Source of the DNA: Morinoia aosen
Lineage: Eukaryota; Arthropoda; Malacostraca; Amphipoda; Talitridae
Length of the DNA stretch: 64,000 nt
NCBI GenBank assembly: GCA_030386875.1
Contig: CM059575.1
Coordinates: 43,678,859 to 43,742,858, forward strand
Reading direction: 5' to 3'
Positions within the stretch are counted from its first letter, which is position 1; each line of letters opens with the position of its first letter. Of this stretch, positions 11,430 to 23,939 are shown piece after piece. A program made the translations under genes and the position numbers. The notes beneath the pieces were generated by a model, which was given only the letters and a program-made list of their open reading frames with translations, was not told the origin of the DNA and ran no database searches.

Positions 11430-12800
11430 TACTCGCGTAACTCCCATTTTCAAAATTGGTGATAACAGATATTAACCATCATAGACCAGCTTCTGTCCTC
11501 CCAAATTTAAGTAAACATTCAAGTAAATTGTTTACAAAGGAGTATTCCTACTTCGGACAAAATCTTTTCTCTCCATGATTAAAAGTATGGCTACCTCTCT
11601 AAAAATTTAACAACGCAAGCCATTGTGAACCATTTGGATTTTTACTCCAATATCGATGAAAAAAATTTTGTCTTCTCCGTATTTCTCGACTTTGGCAACG
11701 CATTTGACTGCGTTGATAACAGCATATTACTCGCAAAGCTCCAATGCTACGAAGTCAGAGTGCCTTATAATTGGTTTAAATCATACCTGACTAACCGTAA
11801 GCAATTTGCTGTGACAGGTGAATCCTTTTCGAAACTTCGTGATGCTTGTCCCGGCGCTTCACAATTAAGGAGCGGTTTAGAAACTTCTTCTATTTTTGAT
11901 ATTCAAAATATCAACGATATTGTTCATTCTTTGAATTTTAACTTTCTACTGATATTACTCTCTCCTCTAGTATTCCTAATAAAAGTGTGATATAATGGCA
12001 AGCATAATAAATGGTGAGCTATAAAAATTTTCGTTGGAAAATTAAATAATGAGTGAAAGTCAAGCCAATAAAGTGCGAATGAATATGGATAAAGCTACTA
12101 TAAATACATTCTATTCTCCTACGGGCGAATGACATTTCTTCCTCTTATCAAAACCGGTAATGGCAAGACTGAGGAAACTAATTCATTCCAATTTACAGGT
12201 ATTATCATTGATAAAAATTTAAAAATTGAAAAACATGTCTCGCATACTTGTGCTAAAATATTTTAATCAATAGAAATTCTCGATAGGACAAAAATGGATA
12301 GCCTGAAGAATCTCTAAAAATACTCTTTAGAACGTTAATCCATTGCTCTAAGGAATTACTTCATGGCATATGACTGACAACAATGAAACGAATGTACATT
12401 TTACTTTGCAAAAAAATTCCCTGAAGCAATACGAAACTTGGAGTAAAATACCTGGGCAAATCATTTATTCAAATAGCTAGAAATGTTTAAGCCCTCAAAT
12501 ATCTATCAGTTTTCATTGAGTGACTTCAGGTTTGAAATTTTGAATAATTGGTGAGACTCCGATCTTAAACATCCTTTTCAAATTGATCACAGGTTCTCAC
12601 GATCACTTCAGAAGACACTGAAGTCAACTCATACTCCCAAGCAAAACCCGATCTCAATACTCCATTGAAATTAAGGCTTGGAACTCGATGCCTTCAAACA
12701 TACGTGAGAAAAACTGTTACCGTGCATTAAAAATAATCTTCGATGTCATTTCTTTTCAAGGCGTTGATAAATCTAGCTGTTAAGAAATTTTTCTCTTATT
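11430..12800 (+). pseudogene. Decayed older copy of the 13/32 kb LINE family
   Basis: This stretch is collinear at protein level with LINE-A just downstream. It shows a TPIFKIGDN block near 11440, then a 121-codon open frame (11625-11990) with SVFLDFGNAFDCVDNSILLA, matching VFLDFQKAFDCVDHKILLS in LINE-A, and WFKSYLTNRKQFAV. A GASQ-RSGLETSSIFDIQNINDIV segment stands for GVPQGSVLGPL-FLIFINDIV. Later come KTGNGKTEETNSFQFTGIII near 12150-12205, HCSKELLHGI near 12345-12370 and the Q-KPDLNT-LKL-LGTR end block near 12640-12700. Stops and frameshifts are numerous and the FADD motif is lost. It lies about 450 bp upstream of LINE-A in the same orientation. Confidence 0.88.
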
Positions 12801-13262
12801 CTTTCAATTCGATGGTTCTAAATGTTACGCCAATTGCTCTGAGTCGAAACTAATCCTAAATCTATTTATGAATATGGAGATCGAGCTGACATGTTTGGCT
12901 TATGCGGTTAATTAAATGATGGCGTACATAATACAGCCAGTAAATTGATTTCATTTTCCTACGCTAAATAATTATTCGATTAGTCTAGGGTACGTTTAGC
13001 TTATGCGTTTCAGATTAAGGGAAATTGTAACTATAATAATGTTTCCGTAGGATACGCTAAAAGTCTTTGTCCTGAGCCGTGTCCACGAGAAGATATATCT
13101 CAACCAATACTTTGTGATAGTTCTAAATAATGATTCTAAACATGTACCGCTTGAGTAAATGAATTATTTGAGTCATTTAAGTTTCCTAAATTGTTTGAAT
13201 TATATTATTGAATCAGTTGAAGGAATCTGTATATGAATATTCCAAGAATATTCCAAGTGTAG
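12801..13262. other. AT-rich spacer between two LINE copies
   Basis: No gene was seen. At its 3' end the word TTCCAAG occurs at 13240 and 13250 and again at 13264, where LINE-A begins, which suggests microhomology at the insertion junction. Confidence 0.5.
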
Positions 13263-15285
13263 ATTCCAAGTGAACCTACTGATCACCTGGAATTTATGGA
13301 TCATATTCGAGAACCCAACTCCTTTTTCTTTACGCCTACAAACTCCTCCGATGTAATTACGTGCATAAACAACATGAAAAATAAATCGAGTGGGTTACAA
13401 ACGTTTCCGACTAAAGTACTTAAAGTTATTGCTGACATTGTAGCCCCACTGATATCAAATATTATTAACCAGTCTCTCTTACTAGGTACTTTCCCGAACT
13501 CCCTCAAAGTTGCTAGAGTAACCCCTATCTTTAAAAGTGGTGAAAAAACCTGTGTAAACAATTATCGACCTATCTCCATTCTACCAATTATTAGCAAAGT
13601 ATTCGAAAAGATTGTGTATAAAAAAGTGTACTCTTATTTTGAACAAAAATCATTTCTTTACGATAAACAATACGGTTTTCGCTCTAAAAAATCAACAACA
13701 CAGGCGATATTAAATCATTTACAATTCCTCTATTCTAATATAGATGAAGGAAAGCCTGTCATCTCTGTATTTCTTGACTTCCAAAAAGCATTTGATTGTG
13801 TGGACCATAAAATACTACTCTCGAAACTACACTGTTATGGCATTCGAGGTATTGCCCATGATTGGTTCAGATCATACCTAACAAATCGGAAGCAATACGT
13901 TGTCATTGACGACGCAAAATCAGACCCACAGACAATTAGCCATGGAGTTCCACAAGGATCTGTTCTCGGGCCTCTCATGTTTCTGATTTTTATCAATGAT
14001 ATTGTAAAGTCTACATCATTCTTCAAATTCATACTTTTTGCCGATGACAGTACGCTTTCTGCGGTCCTTCCGAACCAAAATCCTGCTATGATTGTGGAGA
14101 GTATGAATACTGAACTTCACAAGGTTTCATCGTGGCTCAAAGCTAATAAAATAAGCCTAAATATCGATAAAACAAATTATATTACTCTCTCATACAAGAA
14201 AGATGTATCTCTCCCATGCATTAAAATTGGCGAAGGTGAAATCAAAGAAACCAACTCATGTAAGTTTCTGGGCATCATAATAGATAAACATCTGACCTTC
14301 AAAGAGCACATCACTCATATTAGTTCTAAATTATCAAAATCCATCGGAATCCTAAATAAAGTTAAAAATTTTCTGCCTGAAACAGCTTTACAAATGCTCT
14401 ACCGAACGCTCATTTCTCCATACTTGCAATACGGAATAGAAGCATGGCACGGAACTGATAAAAATAAAACCAACAAAGTTTTTACTCTGCAGAAAAGGGC
14501 TATCAGAGCGGTAAAGAACCTAGAATATAATGCTCACACAAATGATTCTTTCAAATATTTACAAATACTTAAACTTTCGGATCTCTACAAAATCTCCATC
14601 TGTAATTTCATTTACAAAACTTTAAGAAATGATGGCGACAATAGCCTAAGACAATTATTGACTGCGCAAACTGGTCATCACGACCATTTAACCCGAAATA
14701 GAAGTAAATTCATGCTTCCTTATCATTCAAAGGCCAGGTCGCAACACAGTATTCTCTTCGTTGGAACCAAAACTTGGAACTCTAAACCTGCAGAGATCCG
14801 TGAATGTAATTCCTACAAAGTATTCAAAAGACATCTTGAGTCTCACTTCCTATCAGAATACTAGTCGTGTAAGATCACCGTGTCGAAATCTTGCCTCCTA
14901 CATGTAACTAATGATAATGTCATAATGTAACTTGCCTTGTGTACCATAACCAATCTTCTCTCTGCTCTTGAATCGTTTTATCGAACATACTGTTAAATAT
15001 AGCCGACTTGACCTATATTGTAAAATACAGCATAAAATATCGAGTTAATTATCTCAATGATCAGTCCAATGCGAAACTAGGTTAAGTGAACTAGGTTAAA
15101 CTTTTTTGTACACCCTAGAATAACGTGATGGTAGGATGCCCTAGAAGTCGCTGAACTTATTCGGGCCCACAGGTAGCTATACTTAAATTTGACCATTGTA
15201 CTAGACTTAAGTAAAATTCTACCTCTGTATCACCTGTGGTAAATAAATTGTTTAAATTTTTAAATTGTTTAAATTGTTTAAATAT
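13263..15285 (+). mobile_element. LINE-A: young 5'-truncated CR1/Jockey-group retrotransposon
   Basis: Base-level similarity to LINE-B starts abruptly at 13263, aligning with LINE-B 33603, and runs through the RT frame and 3'UTR with only scattered differences. The element is therefore truncated at its 5' end, as expected from incomplete target-primed reverse transcription. The 3'UTR includes the GGGCCCACAGGTAGCTATAC segment that in LINE-B is split by another transposon, so LINE-A shows the empty site. The 3' end is a tail of short AATTGTTTAAA-like repeats rather than poly(A), which is typical of CR1/L2-like LINEs. The target-site duplication could not be defined by eye. Confidence 0.93.
13296..14864 (+). 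CDS. Partial LINE ORF2: reverse transcriptase and C-terminal domain, frame intact
   Basis: A 522-codon open frame holds the RT part of a non-LTR retrotransposon polyprotein. In order: an SSGLQTFPTKVLK block, RVTPIFKSGE and NNYRPISILP (RT motifs 1-2, about residues 74-100), VFLDFQKAFDCVDH with the first catalytic Asp near residue 161, GVPQGSVLGP at about 217-226, FADDS with the Asp pair at about 250-251, and a WLKANKISLNIDKT thumb-region block. The C-terminal region ends with a TKTWNSKPAEIRECNSYKVF block and SHFLSEY before the stop. The endonuclease and N-terminal half are missing because of 5' truncation, so the first Met is not the natural start. The frame is uninterrupted, unlike LINE-B, which points to recent insertion. 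It is not expected to be autonomous. Confidence 0.93.
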   Translation: MDHIREPNSFFFTPTNSSDVITCINNMKNKSSGLQTFPTKVLKVIADIVAPLISNIINQSLLLGTFPNSLKVARVTPIFKSGEKTCVNNYRPISILPIISKVFEKIVYKKVYSYFEQKSFLYDKQYGFRSKKSTTQAILNHLQFLYSNIDEGKPVISVFLDFQKAFDCVDHKILLSKLHCYGIRGIAHDWFRSYLTNRKQYVVIDDAKSDPQTISHGVPQGSVLGPLMFLIFINDIVKSTSFFKFILFADDSTLSAVLPNQNPAMIVESMNTELHKVSSWLKANKISLNIDKTNYITLSYKKDVSLPCIKIGEGEIKETNSCKFLGIIIDKHLTFKEHITHISSKLSKSIGILNKVKNFLPETALQMLYRTLISPYLQYGIEAWHGTDKNKTNKVFTLQKRAIRAVKNLEYNAHTNDSFKYLQILKLSDLYKISICNFIYKTLRNDGDNSLRQLLTAQTGHHDHLTRNRSKFMLPYHSKARSQHSILFVGTKTWNSKPAEIRECNSYKVFKRHLESHFLSEY

Positions 15286-18200
15286 GTGTCGTTTTTGCTA
15301 TAATAAGTGAATTTTGAGTGTCATTCAAAAAATAAAAAATATTATTTTTCCACTGAGACATTTTATTAAATGTGCTACAACAATGGTTTTCAATAAGCTT
15401 TAATATTAGGGCTCTCAATTGTGAATACCTTAGTGGATATACTATAGCAGTTGACCAAAAAATTATGTCAATAGGTTTCTTCGCAAGAAATTTCGCATTC
15501 AATCCTCAACACGGAATATAAAATACCAGCAGTGAAATTGTTGTGTAGATTCAGTTTAATTTTTATTTGAGGGTAGTAGGTGGGAACTATTGAAATTGTT
15601 TTTTCTCTGACCATATTGTTATTATCAGAGCTCAAACAGTAAATCTGTTTTTTAAAGCGTTAGCGTTGATTGTTGTGTAATTTAAGATGCAAGTAAATTC
15701 TGCAACATTCGTTGATCATACGATGAAGAAAACTATTTACACTAAAATATTCACGCTAAATTGAGTCCAATAGTTAAGTTCTTGTAATTCGAACATATTT
15801 TACAAGCTCTGGTAATTGAACATTGTTACTAATTTTATACATCTGGGTGAGTGTACTCTCGGACTTCGTTCCTAATTTTGTGAAAGTTGCTTTCCCAAAA
15901 ATGCTCTTTTAAAAAATATCTTTATACTTGGGTACAGTAAGATCTAAACATGATGGCTAGCTGTACGCTTTAATTTCAAGAATAAATTTGATTGAAAAAC
16001 AAATAGAATTTCGGAAATTCAAGAAGTGTATTGTAGGGGCTTTTGAAGAAAGAGGTCAAAACGTATCGTCTGCGTAACATTTGTGTTGAAGTGCTTGAAA
16101 TTCATTCGGTGAATTGTGTATCCAATATCGTTTATGGTGCGATAAGAATATACATCTGCTAAGACTAGAGAAACTCAACCACTTATTTAAGAGCCGCCAC
16201 TTTGTCTGTACAAGTTTTCATTAAGTAAGAATAAATTATCTCTTGTGCGCATTTGAAGGGGCTTAGAGACTTATTTTCTGTTTAACCCGTTGAACAAGCT
16301 TGTTCTATCGTTTTAAATTTGTCTAAAATGATATCGATTGCTTCTTGAATAGATACATACATAAGCAAAGACGCAATGAGAAAGCTAGCCATCCTACAAT
16401 TTTGAATTTTGCTGAGGCACGTCTTGTGTATCACTAGCAAGTGTAAAACGATCTCTTAATCTAAATTTCTTCTCAGTGAAATAATTAATCGTAAGATAAG
16501 AGCACGGGAATACAAGATTTATGCGCCTTTGGAAGGCCGTACATTACACCTTTCACATATAGAGCCAACGGCTCTCAGTGTCGTACGTATTTTCTGAGTT
16601 AAATTTTTCATGAACAAGGAAGCAATTAACGGTTTATTTTATCCTTGTGTTAAAAAAAGTGCTAACTAGTTTATCACAACAGGATGAAAATTTCACCGTA
16701 TCACTTAAAATAACTTTTTCTTTGTAAATTAGACTTTTTGCCAACAATTACCACACCACACCTCGGCCATAATCGGTTTTGATTACCGTAAGCGTAGGCC
16801 AACGTGAAAATCTTTATGGTGTTCATACCATTCTAATAAAACTACTTCATTGTCGATGCGAAGCCATAAATACGAAAAAAATACGAGACCTTTAATGGGT
16901 TGTTTGAGTATTTTTTTAGCATATATGCTGAGACGAGGAAAATAATTTTAGATTTCAGTGAATTGATTAATTTTCCGTTCGCTAAAAAATGACGTGAATG
17001 ATTTCGATGTTGAATAGTAGAAAAAAGTCGAGACGCTGCATTAGTGAATGTTTATGTCTAATCATCAGTTAAAAGCTAAGACGATTAATTGAAAATAACT
17101 TTGTGAGTTGGATGGCCTCTGAAACTACGAGATAAATTCCGTCAGAACAATTTCCCTTCGTGGATTGTAACACACATTTTTATATTTTTCTTCGTGTTAA
17201 CCCATTGTATATGTTCGAAATACAGTAAATTATTACAAGTGCTGCTTGCATAGTTACATTGAAAACGGTCATTATTTTCTTCAGTAAATACTTGGGCTTG
17301 TATTGACTTCATGGTTGAGAAACCCAGTGAGCACCTGAAGCTCGCCGGAGCACTAAGCCCCCAATGTAATTTTTTTACTTGACAATTATCGTGCGTTCCT
17401 CCTGTAGTTCATCACTTACTGTTGGTGGGCCAACGGTGCTCAGGCGCAGTATTTTAGCAAGCTAATGCTCCTGAGTATGCCACCCTATTGAAAATTGTTG
17501 GTGCAGGGCTGCGAAACGTTGGGTCCAGTTCATATACATATTGATAGCAAATTTACCGTGCATTTGCGAGTCAAGTTCACAGGATCAACTTCAAACAATG
17601 TCTCAAAGTAAGTCAATTCTCGCAGCAGAGTGAGTGGGGGATGTGTTATAGGGAAGTCTATTGGTCCGTGACAATATACAGTACATTGGGCGAGGCCATA
17701 GATTGCTCTGAGTATGGCACTCGAGCATCGTAGAGCCCCGAGTTTACTGGCCCGAGTGTCACATTGTGCAATCCAACCGAAGCAACCTATGCATTGCTTC
17801 CAACCAAATTTATTGCATTTGGCTTCACAAACTTGAGTTTCTATTGAACTATTCATTAGCTTCGTGAGGCACTGATGTGCATTAAAAGTGAAAAACTCAT
17901 GAGCGAATGTTAGAGTAATCTCACGGGGTCAAAATTTCGAATTTTAAGACATTCCTAAATTTTTTGCACCATTGAGCTACGACACCTGGTATAACGTTAA
18001 TGGCCTCGTTCTACTGTATATATTTCACAACTCGCATGGCTGATTTCACGGCATTTGCCATTTCGTCAAAACTTTCAAATGCACTTTTTTAAACGTTATA
18101 AGTTAAAATTGCTCTTTCAAATGTGCTTACCATAATATTACGAGTATTTCAAAAACGCAAAAAGTCATAATTTTACGATCCCGAAGCAGAGTTTCTTAAC

Positions 18201-21200
18201 GTCCTTCAATGTAATACATTTTTCCGGGAATTATGCTTTTACCTTGAAACTTTCTATTCTTAAGAAGAGGTGAGCCATACGGCAAACTCAAACATAATAA
18301 ATGGCCTTAATGGTCCTCATTTAACTTTAGTTCTATGAGCCATTTAATCGGCAGACACTGAGCAGAATAAGATACGCATATAATTGAACTTTGTTTCATC
18401 TTTCCGAACATTTTTTGCTGATAATCGCAGTTCTTTCTCGAAAATAATTTCTAATGCAAAAGTTTGGGCAAACCTTAGGGCTTGCTCCCGCATCAGGGTG
18501 AATACAATGAGATATATAAGCAGAACAACAACCGATTACGTTCTCGCACGAGTGATGATGGATGTACCTCCAAATATAGAACGAATCGGGAAGGTGCAAA
18601 GGCCACTCTCGCGGCTGCAGGTTGCTTTTGTTCGTCAACCTGTATAGTGAGTCGTGTGGTCACTAAAGCGTATCTATCACCTAATATTTTAAAATCAAAT
18701 ATCTGAGAGATTGTGACGTTATCTTCTTCAGATACATGGTGCGAAAATGTCCTGAGACTAAGACAGTAGTAAATATATGTATGTTTATTTCTATGGTTGT
18801 GAAAAAAGTTAAAGAACTACTACAGCAATGAATTTAGTTTTTCACGATCGTCATGTCCAACTATCACTCAGTAAGTCCAAATTGGGCAAGAAGTCGAAAG
18901 CCTCTAATTCCAAATTTGGTCCCGAAAACACTCTGCCGCAGCCGCATTTCCCAGCATGTTTTAGGAATATTTTCTCAAGCCCTCTTGACAGAGAGTTTCA
19001 AAGTACCGGTATTTGCGTGATCTAAAGATTTAGATTCATGTATGAATCATGTAGCAAAACTCAACATATTCTGATCATTTCCGTGCTCCAAAACCTTGAG
19101 AAATGGTTCTGACGACAATTTTACTCCTCATTTCATGCGCATGTGTGGGTGTGCAGTCTTGTTGGAAAATGAATAACCTGCTCCAAAACTTATCATTTCC
19201 GTAAATGGTATGAGTACACAATTATTCGATGAACGAATTAGTGTTTATTTTTGTAGTCGGATGAACATTGATGAAAAGTTTCCAAGTTTTGGAAATGGCT
19301 GGTCTCGCCATTTCAGAAGCGAGGTCTCGACGCTTCAAAACTGTTCAATGAAAGTCTAGCATATCTGTAAGAGGTTTTTCTTTCGTTCTGTCAGTTTGGC
19401 AGTTGAACTCTATCCAAACTGAGAGAAGTTTTGCATCTGAAAACGCACTGCTACTAATCAGTGTATCCCCCTTGAACTTATTTTGAATTTTTTCCTCCAT
19501 CACGGTAATTATTCTTTTTTTAAAGGTCTGTAGGTTTTTGATGCTTTCGAGTTTTGAATTTTGACTAAATCAAGTACTTTTTGACAATTTTCATTATAGC
19601 TGCACCACTCACATTTATTTCTCTACATAGAACACGCAACAACTTCCTTGGATTTCATTTAGTCCCTAATTGCATAGACGATTTTAGTAATCGTGGGGAT
19701 CTGAAAAGCTGAAAACCTGATCGAAGGCGATTTCAGGCGATCTAAAATTTATCGAACCGACACAGAATGTAGTCAACCGTAGACATTGGCACCTTTAGCA
19801 ACTTTAGAATATGGCTTTGCCTTACCAACGTTTATTCCTCAAGCTACACGTTTAGTACTCGTGTTACTAATGTTGTGTACAAAACTAAAAACAAAAAGTA
19901 TTGAGATGTTTAGTTATATGTTGACATTTAGCAAATTTTAGCCTAATGAAAATGGGATTTATGCTACATATGTTCTGATTGATATTGGAATTTAGTCCCA
20001 TAATAGTTATTGTCCTCCCACTGTACCCGTCTTCTTCCAGATGTGTTAACGTCGAAACTTGCAGACATCCACCCTACTAAGTACTAACGCTTAATTAATG
20101 GTTCCCAGTCTCAATGTTCATACTGTAATAGTGCAGGCTCTTCATAGGTAAAGTAAATAGAAAAATTCGGTGAAAATGTATTTGCAAAGAAGAACCTAGT
20201 TCAACACAGTTCATGAGAACATTATGAAGTGAACTAATGAAAGTATTCATGCAGACAAAACACGAGAGCATAACAACAACAGAAACACATTAAGATGACC
20301 TTTCATAAGATTAACTTTCACCAAACGGACATTCCAATCGAATGTGAACATATATGCATTGAAACATCCTATTTTTCAGTGGTTCAATGTTCAAATTACG
20401 AATAAATTCTAGGATATCGACAGTGTGTTCCAATTTTCTACTTGCAAAATAAATTTTGAAGTGGATCCAAGTCGAAATTTATCGAAGGTCACGGCTGTAA
20501 TTTCATTTTCTGGTGATTCAAATGAAGATCTGCGTTAGCTAGGGATCGTGGTTTGGAATTGATGCTTGTGCAACACACCATGGCCGAACGAACGATTTGC
20601 CACCGACAGCTGAGGGTTTTTATTTGAAAGCTTTGTGTAATCATATAGCGTTTCTCCTTTGTTACAAATCATTTCAAATCCAACGGTAACATCCCCAAAA
20701 TATCACACAACTATTCCCACATTTAAATGTTGACTCTCTGTTCTGGAGGATGAAAAGTGAAACCTCTTACACTAGATTTCTTTTGTATGATTGCGTGTAA
20801 ATAGTATAACTTTTATTTCATTACTCCATTGTACTGGTTATCAAAAATAATTTTGTTCGTTGAAGAAAACTTCAGTAAAACTTAGGCTTGCCGCAAGATG
20901 ATTGACCCGTGAGCGTAGCTGCGACCGTTGCACTCTTTGTCCACCTGTGCCACTCCCATCAAAATGGCTTGCAATTGTACCAATGCCGCTGCGCATCCAT
21001 GTTTTGGTAGTGATGCCTGTCAACACTGCCTTATTATTAGGGACTAACTTATTCGCGCACCCGCATCACAGTTAGTGCACAGCTCTTGCTGACAGTTTCG
21101 TAATTCCTTAGGGCCCAGAAGCTGGGGTTTCAACCAACTTACGTCGTCGTATCGTCGAGGTGTACAGCTGGCAGCGAAAGTCCTTCTATTGACTTTGCTA

Positions 21201-21760
21201 CAGTACGCATTGTTTTTCTGGCCAATATCTTAAAGAGTTTGATTTTGCAAATACAATTTGGATCCTGAGCATCTCTCAATTGTGTAAGTTTTTCAAAGGT
21301 TAACCTCTGAAATACTGTATTAAAACGTTCGCATTTAAGGATTATCGCTGAAAAACAGTATTTCGTGCAACCGCGTCGACTAAAGAACGTTTGACGCAAT
21401 CTGTACCGCAACGACGTCATCTGTACCGTCTGGGTACGGTCTTGGTAGAAATCGGGATATGTGTTGATTTTCTGTTTTAATATGCATCTTATACAGGATT
21501 TTCTTGCGCTTCCATTGGTACTTTCCGTTTACGTCTACTCCGAATAGTGCGCCCACCAGAGGGGGGGGGGGAAGCGATGGGGGTGGCGTGACCTTGAACC
21601 CTCCCCCCCTCATTATTGGGGTCAATTGAGCGTGTTTCTCTGCGGGAATGGCAATATAATTCGTTCATGGGCTACTCAAAGTGCTTCCGTTATACAAACG
21701 AAACATTTTAATATTTTTTTTATCATTTATGACAATTTCAGAATTTAGCTGCTCTGCCGT
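15286..21760. other. No recognisable gene; AT-rich
   Basis: About 6.5 kb with only short open frames (largest 108 codons) and no protein family I recognise. A GTGCAGGGCTGCGAAACGTTGG segment near 17500 faintly recalls the stem and GAAAC part of hammerhead-like tails of Penelope elements, but there is no coding support nearby. A run of G near 21560 followed by a run of C near 21603 could pair. Confidence 0.45.
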
Positions 21761-21766
21761 ATTTAT

Positions 21767-21811
21767 GATACTGCAGCTTTCATTCATAGCTCGATGACAG
21801 CTGCAGTATCA
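21767..21811. repeat. Perfect 12-bp inverted repeat
   Basis: GATACTGCAGCT and AGCTGCAGTATC flank a spacer of about 20 bases. The hairpin lies at the start of a diverged AT-rich tandem repeat region and might mark its border. No known element was recognised. Confidence 0.6.
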
Positions 21812-22440
21812 TAGCTACGGCTATGGCGAGCACACCAATTCAAAGGGCTTGAAAAAAGCTACAAAACAGAGGAGTTGACTTGAAAAAAACGTATTTTGGT
21901 CGAAAAAAAATGAAAAAATGAAAAAGTGGTTGTTTTGAAGAATTACACGTATTGTCTTTTGTTGTATATTTTTTCCTAGAGTTACAGAGCTACAGCAATG
22001 TAAATTATATCATTCGAAAGGGCTTTAAAAGAGCTAGAAACGCTCAAGAGTTCATTGTAGAAAATCTTGTAGTTCAACAAATAAAAAAACAATTTTTTTG
22101 TGAAAAACACATTTTTCTGGAAACATGATAATTAGTTTCTCAAATGTATCTTCTTCCGCAATTTTAGAGCTACAAGAATGGTTTATATACCATTCGATAG
22201 GGCTTAGCAAGGAGTATCGATAAGCGATGGCATTTTTGGATACATTTATTATTTTGAAAATTACACGACATAAAGAAAAAATGAAGAAAAAGTCACAATT
22301 TTTTTTTATTTCCAATTCCCAAAATCCACAAAAAGAAGTTATCGAAATTCCCTATTGCTTATGGTTATATAGACATATAAGCAATCTAAAAACGAAGTAA
22401 TGGTTCTGTAACTTCAAAATTGTAGAAGAAGATAAATTAA
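21812..22440. repeat. Diverged AT-rich tandem repeat, ~145-180 bp unit
   Basis: A motif pair recurs at roughly 21840, 21985 and 22165: AGAGCTACA-AATG, then ATATCATTCGAAAGGGCTT (variants CCATTCGATAGGGCTT and CAATTCAAAGGGCTTG), followed by AAAGAGCTA. Between copies are long runs of AAAAAA, TTTTTT and GAAAAA. A weaker form with ATGGTTCTGTAACTTCAAAATTG appears near 22400. Spacing is not constant, so copies have gained and lost bases. There is no coding potential. Confidence 0.5.
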
Positions 22441-22865
22441 AAAAAAACCTATTTTATCATATTTTTCGAGAAAAAAAAGTGTAGATACAAAAATTTCGTC
22501 GAAGTAACAATTGACCTTTGCATCATTTCACACCTACTGTGAAAATTTCAGAGAAATACATCCATAAATAACAGACTTTTTTTTTACCCAGACGGTCTCC
22601 TTAAACAGACTTAACCAAAAGTTAGGACCGTTGAACACTTTTATTCAAGACTCATTGTACTTAAGAATCGTGAGGTATGAGTTGCCAAGGAAAGAGTAAC
22701 AAGGACTTGAAATTAGAAATGTATTGGAGAAAAATTTATATTTGGGGAGAGTGGCGGGGAAATTAAATGGAGAAATAATTAAAGTATTTTTATTAAGAAA
22801 ACCAGGAACAGAATAACAGCCTTGATTATAATGACCAAAAGAAACAGATTTTGTAATTAGGTTAG

Positions 22866-23931
22866 CTATTTTCAGAAGATGTTCAACAGGATGCTCATCT
22901 GTTGTGGTGCAGGCGTTCAAACGCCGGTGCTGTAATTGCTGGAGCGATCAAAGACACCAAGCTTCACGAATCATTGCAGAGGCTTCAGCAACTCTACCGA
23001 TGAGGTCTTTTTCAGAATACATCGAGTTTTCGTACACCAAACTGTTCAATCCCCAAAAGTTGAAATCTCGGGGTGTAATATCAGGAGACCTTGGTGGCCC
23101 TGTGATGGGGCCGTCACTGTCAATCTAGCGATTTGGATATTTGGTATTCAATCCAATTGCCATTTAGCAATCACAAAATGTACAAGAGTACCATCGTGTT
23201 GGAACCACATTCCTCAGATGTCGGCTAAAAGTACATTTTCTAGCGATTCGGAGAATACTTCATAAAGAAAAGTTTTATATCCGTTCACTGTTTCCAGGAT
23301 TATGTATGGCCCAATAAGATAGTCGCCAAGAATACCCGTCCAAACATTTGCAGAGTATAAACTGATGTTTACCTTGTCGCGTAACATGTGTATGAATATC
23401 AGGCCACTAGAGCAGATTATGGACGTCAACTATTCCTTCTCGCGTGAATGGTGCTTCGTCTGGGAATAGGACTTTTGGTGGAAGCCAATGTTGGGTAGAC
23501 CGACCACCTCGCAAATTGAACACGGCGTGGGAAATCCTCATCGTTCAATTATTGCGCACGCTGACGTGAAGTGGATTTGACCATCATCGTGTAGCACTTC
23601 CCTCAGTGTAGTTTGACTCTCATGTAAAAGCACCAGCAACAGAACAAGTACCTGTGGCTGTATTATTTCAAAAATGTTTAAATATGACTTCCTCCGTGTC
23701 GTTAATTTTAAATCATCTCCGACGTTCTCCGTTAGGTTGTGCTTTGCGAAATGCTCCGTCTGCATACAATCTCCCGTGTATGGCTACAAATATTTGGTGC
23801 GATAGAATATGTCTGGAGGGATATCGCGCTTCGTAAATTCGTACAGCCTCCCAAGAATTACCATTTGATGCGCCGTAAGCTAGGTATATATCTGCTAATT
23901 CACCATTGGATGCTCGCTTCATTGTCGTCAA
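22866..23931 (-). pseudogene. Decayed mariner-type transposase (DUF4817-like N-terminus)
   Basis: Read on the minus strand, the first 72 codons from 23931 contain GELADIYLAYGASNGNSWEA and RYPSRHILSHQIFVAIHGRL, the helix-turn-helix signature of arthropod mariner-type transposases that begin with DUF4817. After frameshifts come FPDEAPFTREGI near 23440-23480 (first catalytic Asp region), SANVWTGILGDYLIGPYI near 23305-23360, GMWFQHDGTLVHF near 23180-23220 (second Asp) and RPRSPDITPRDFNFWG near 23040-23090. The end is DEHPVEHLL near 22870-22895, like the family's C-terminal FEHLL. Several frameshifts and an in-frame stop show it is dead. Terminal inverted repeats were not located. This differs from the transposase remnant at 56.3 kb. 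Confidence 0.85.
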
Positions 23932-23939
23932 TACGTTTG

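Noticed and set aside
17480-17530. Another Penelope-like tail (GCAGGGCTGCGAAACGTTGG)
   Set aside because: The short stem and GAAAC resemble a hammerhead end, but no coding remnant or second copy supports it.
21555-21615. G-run and C-run pair as a regulatory hairpin or assembly artefact
   Set aside because: Homopolymer runs of this length occur by chance or sequencing error, and nothing nearby gives them meaning.
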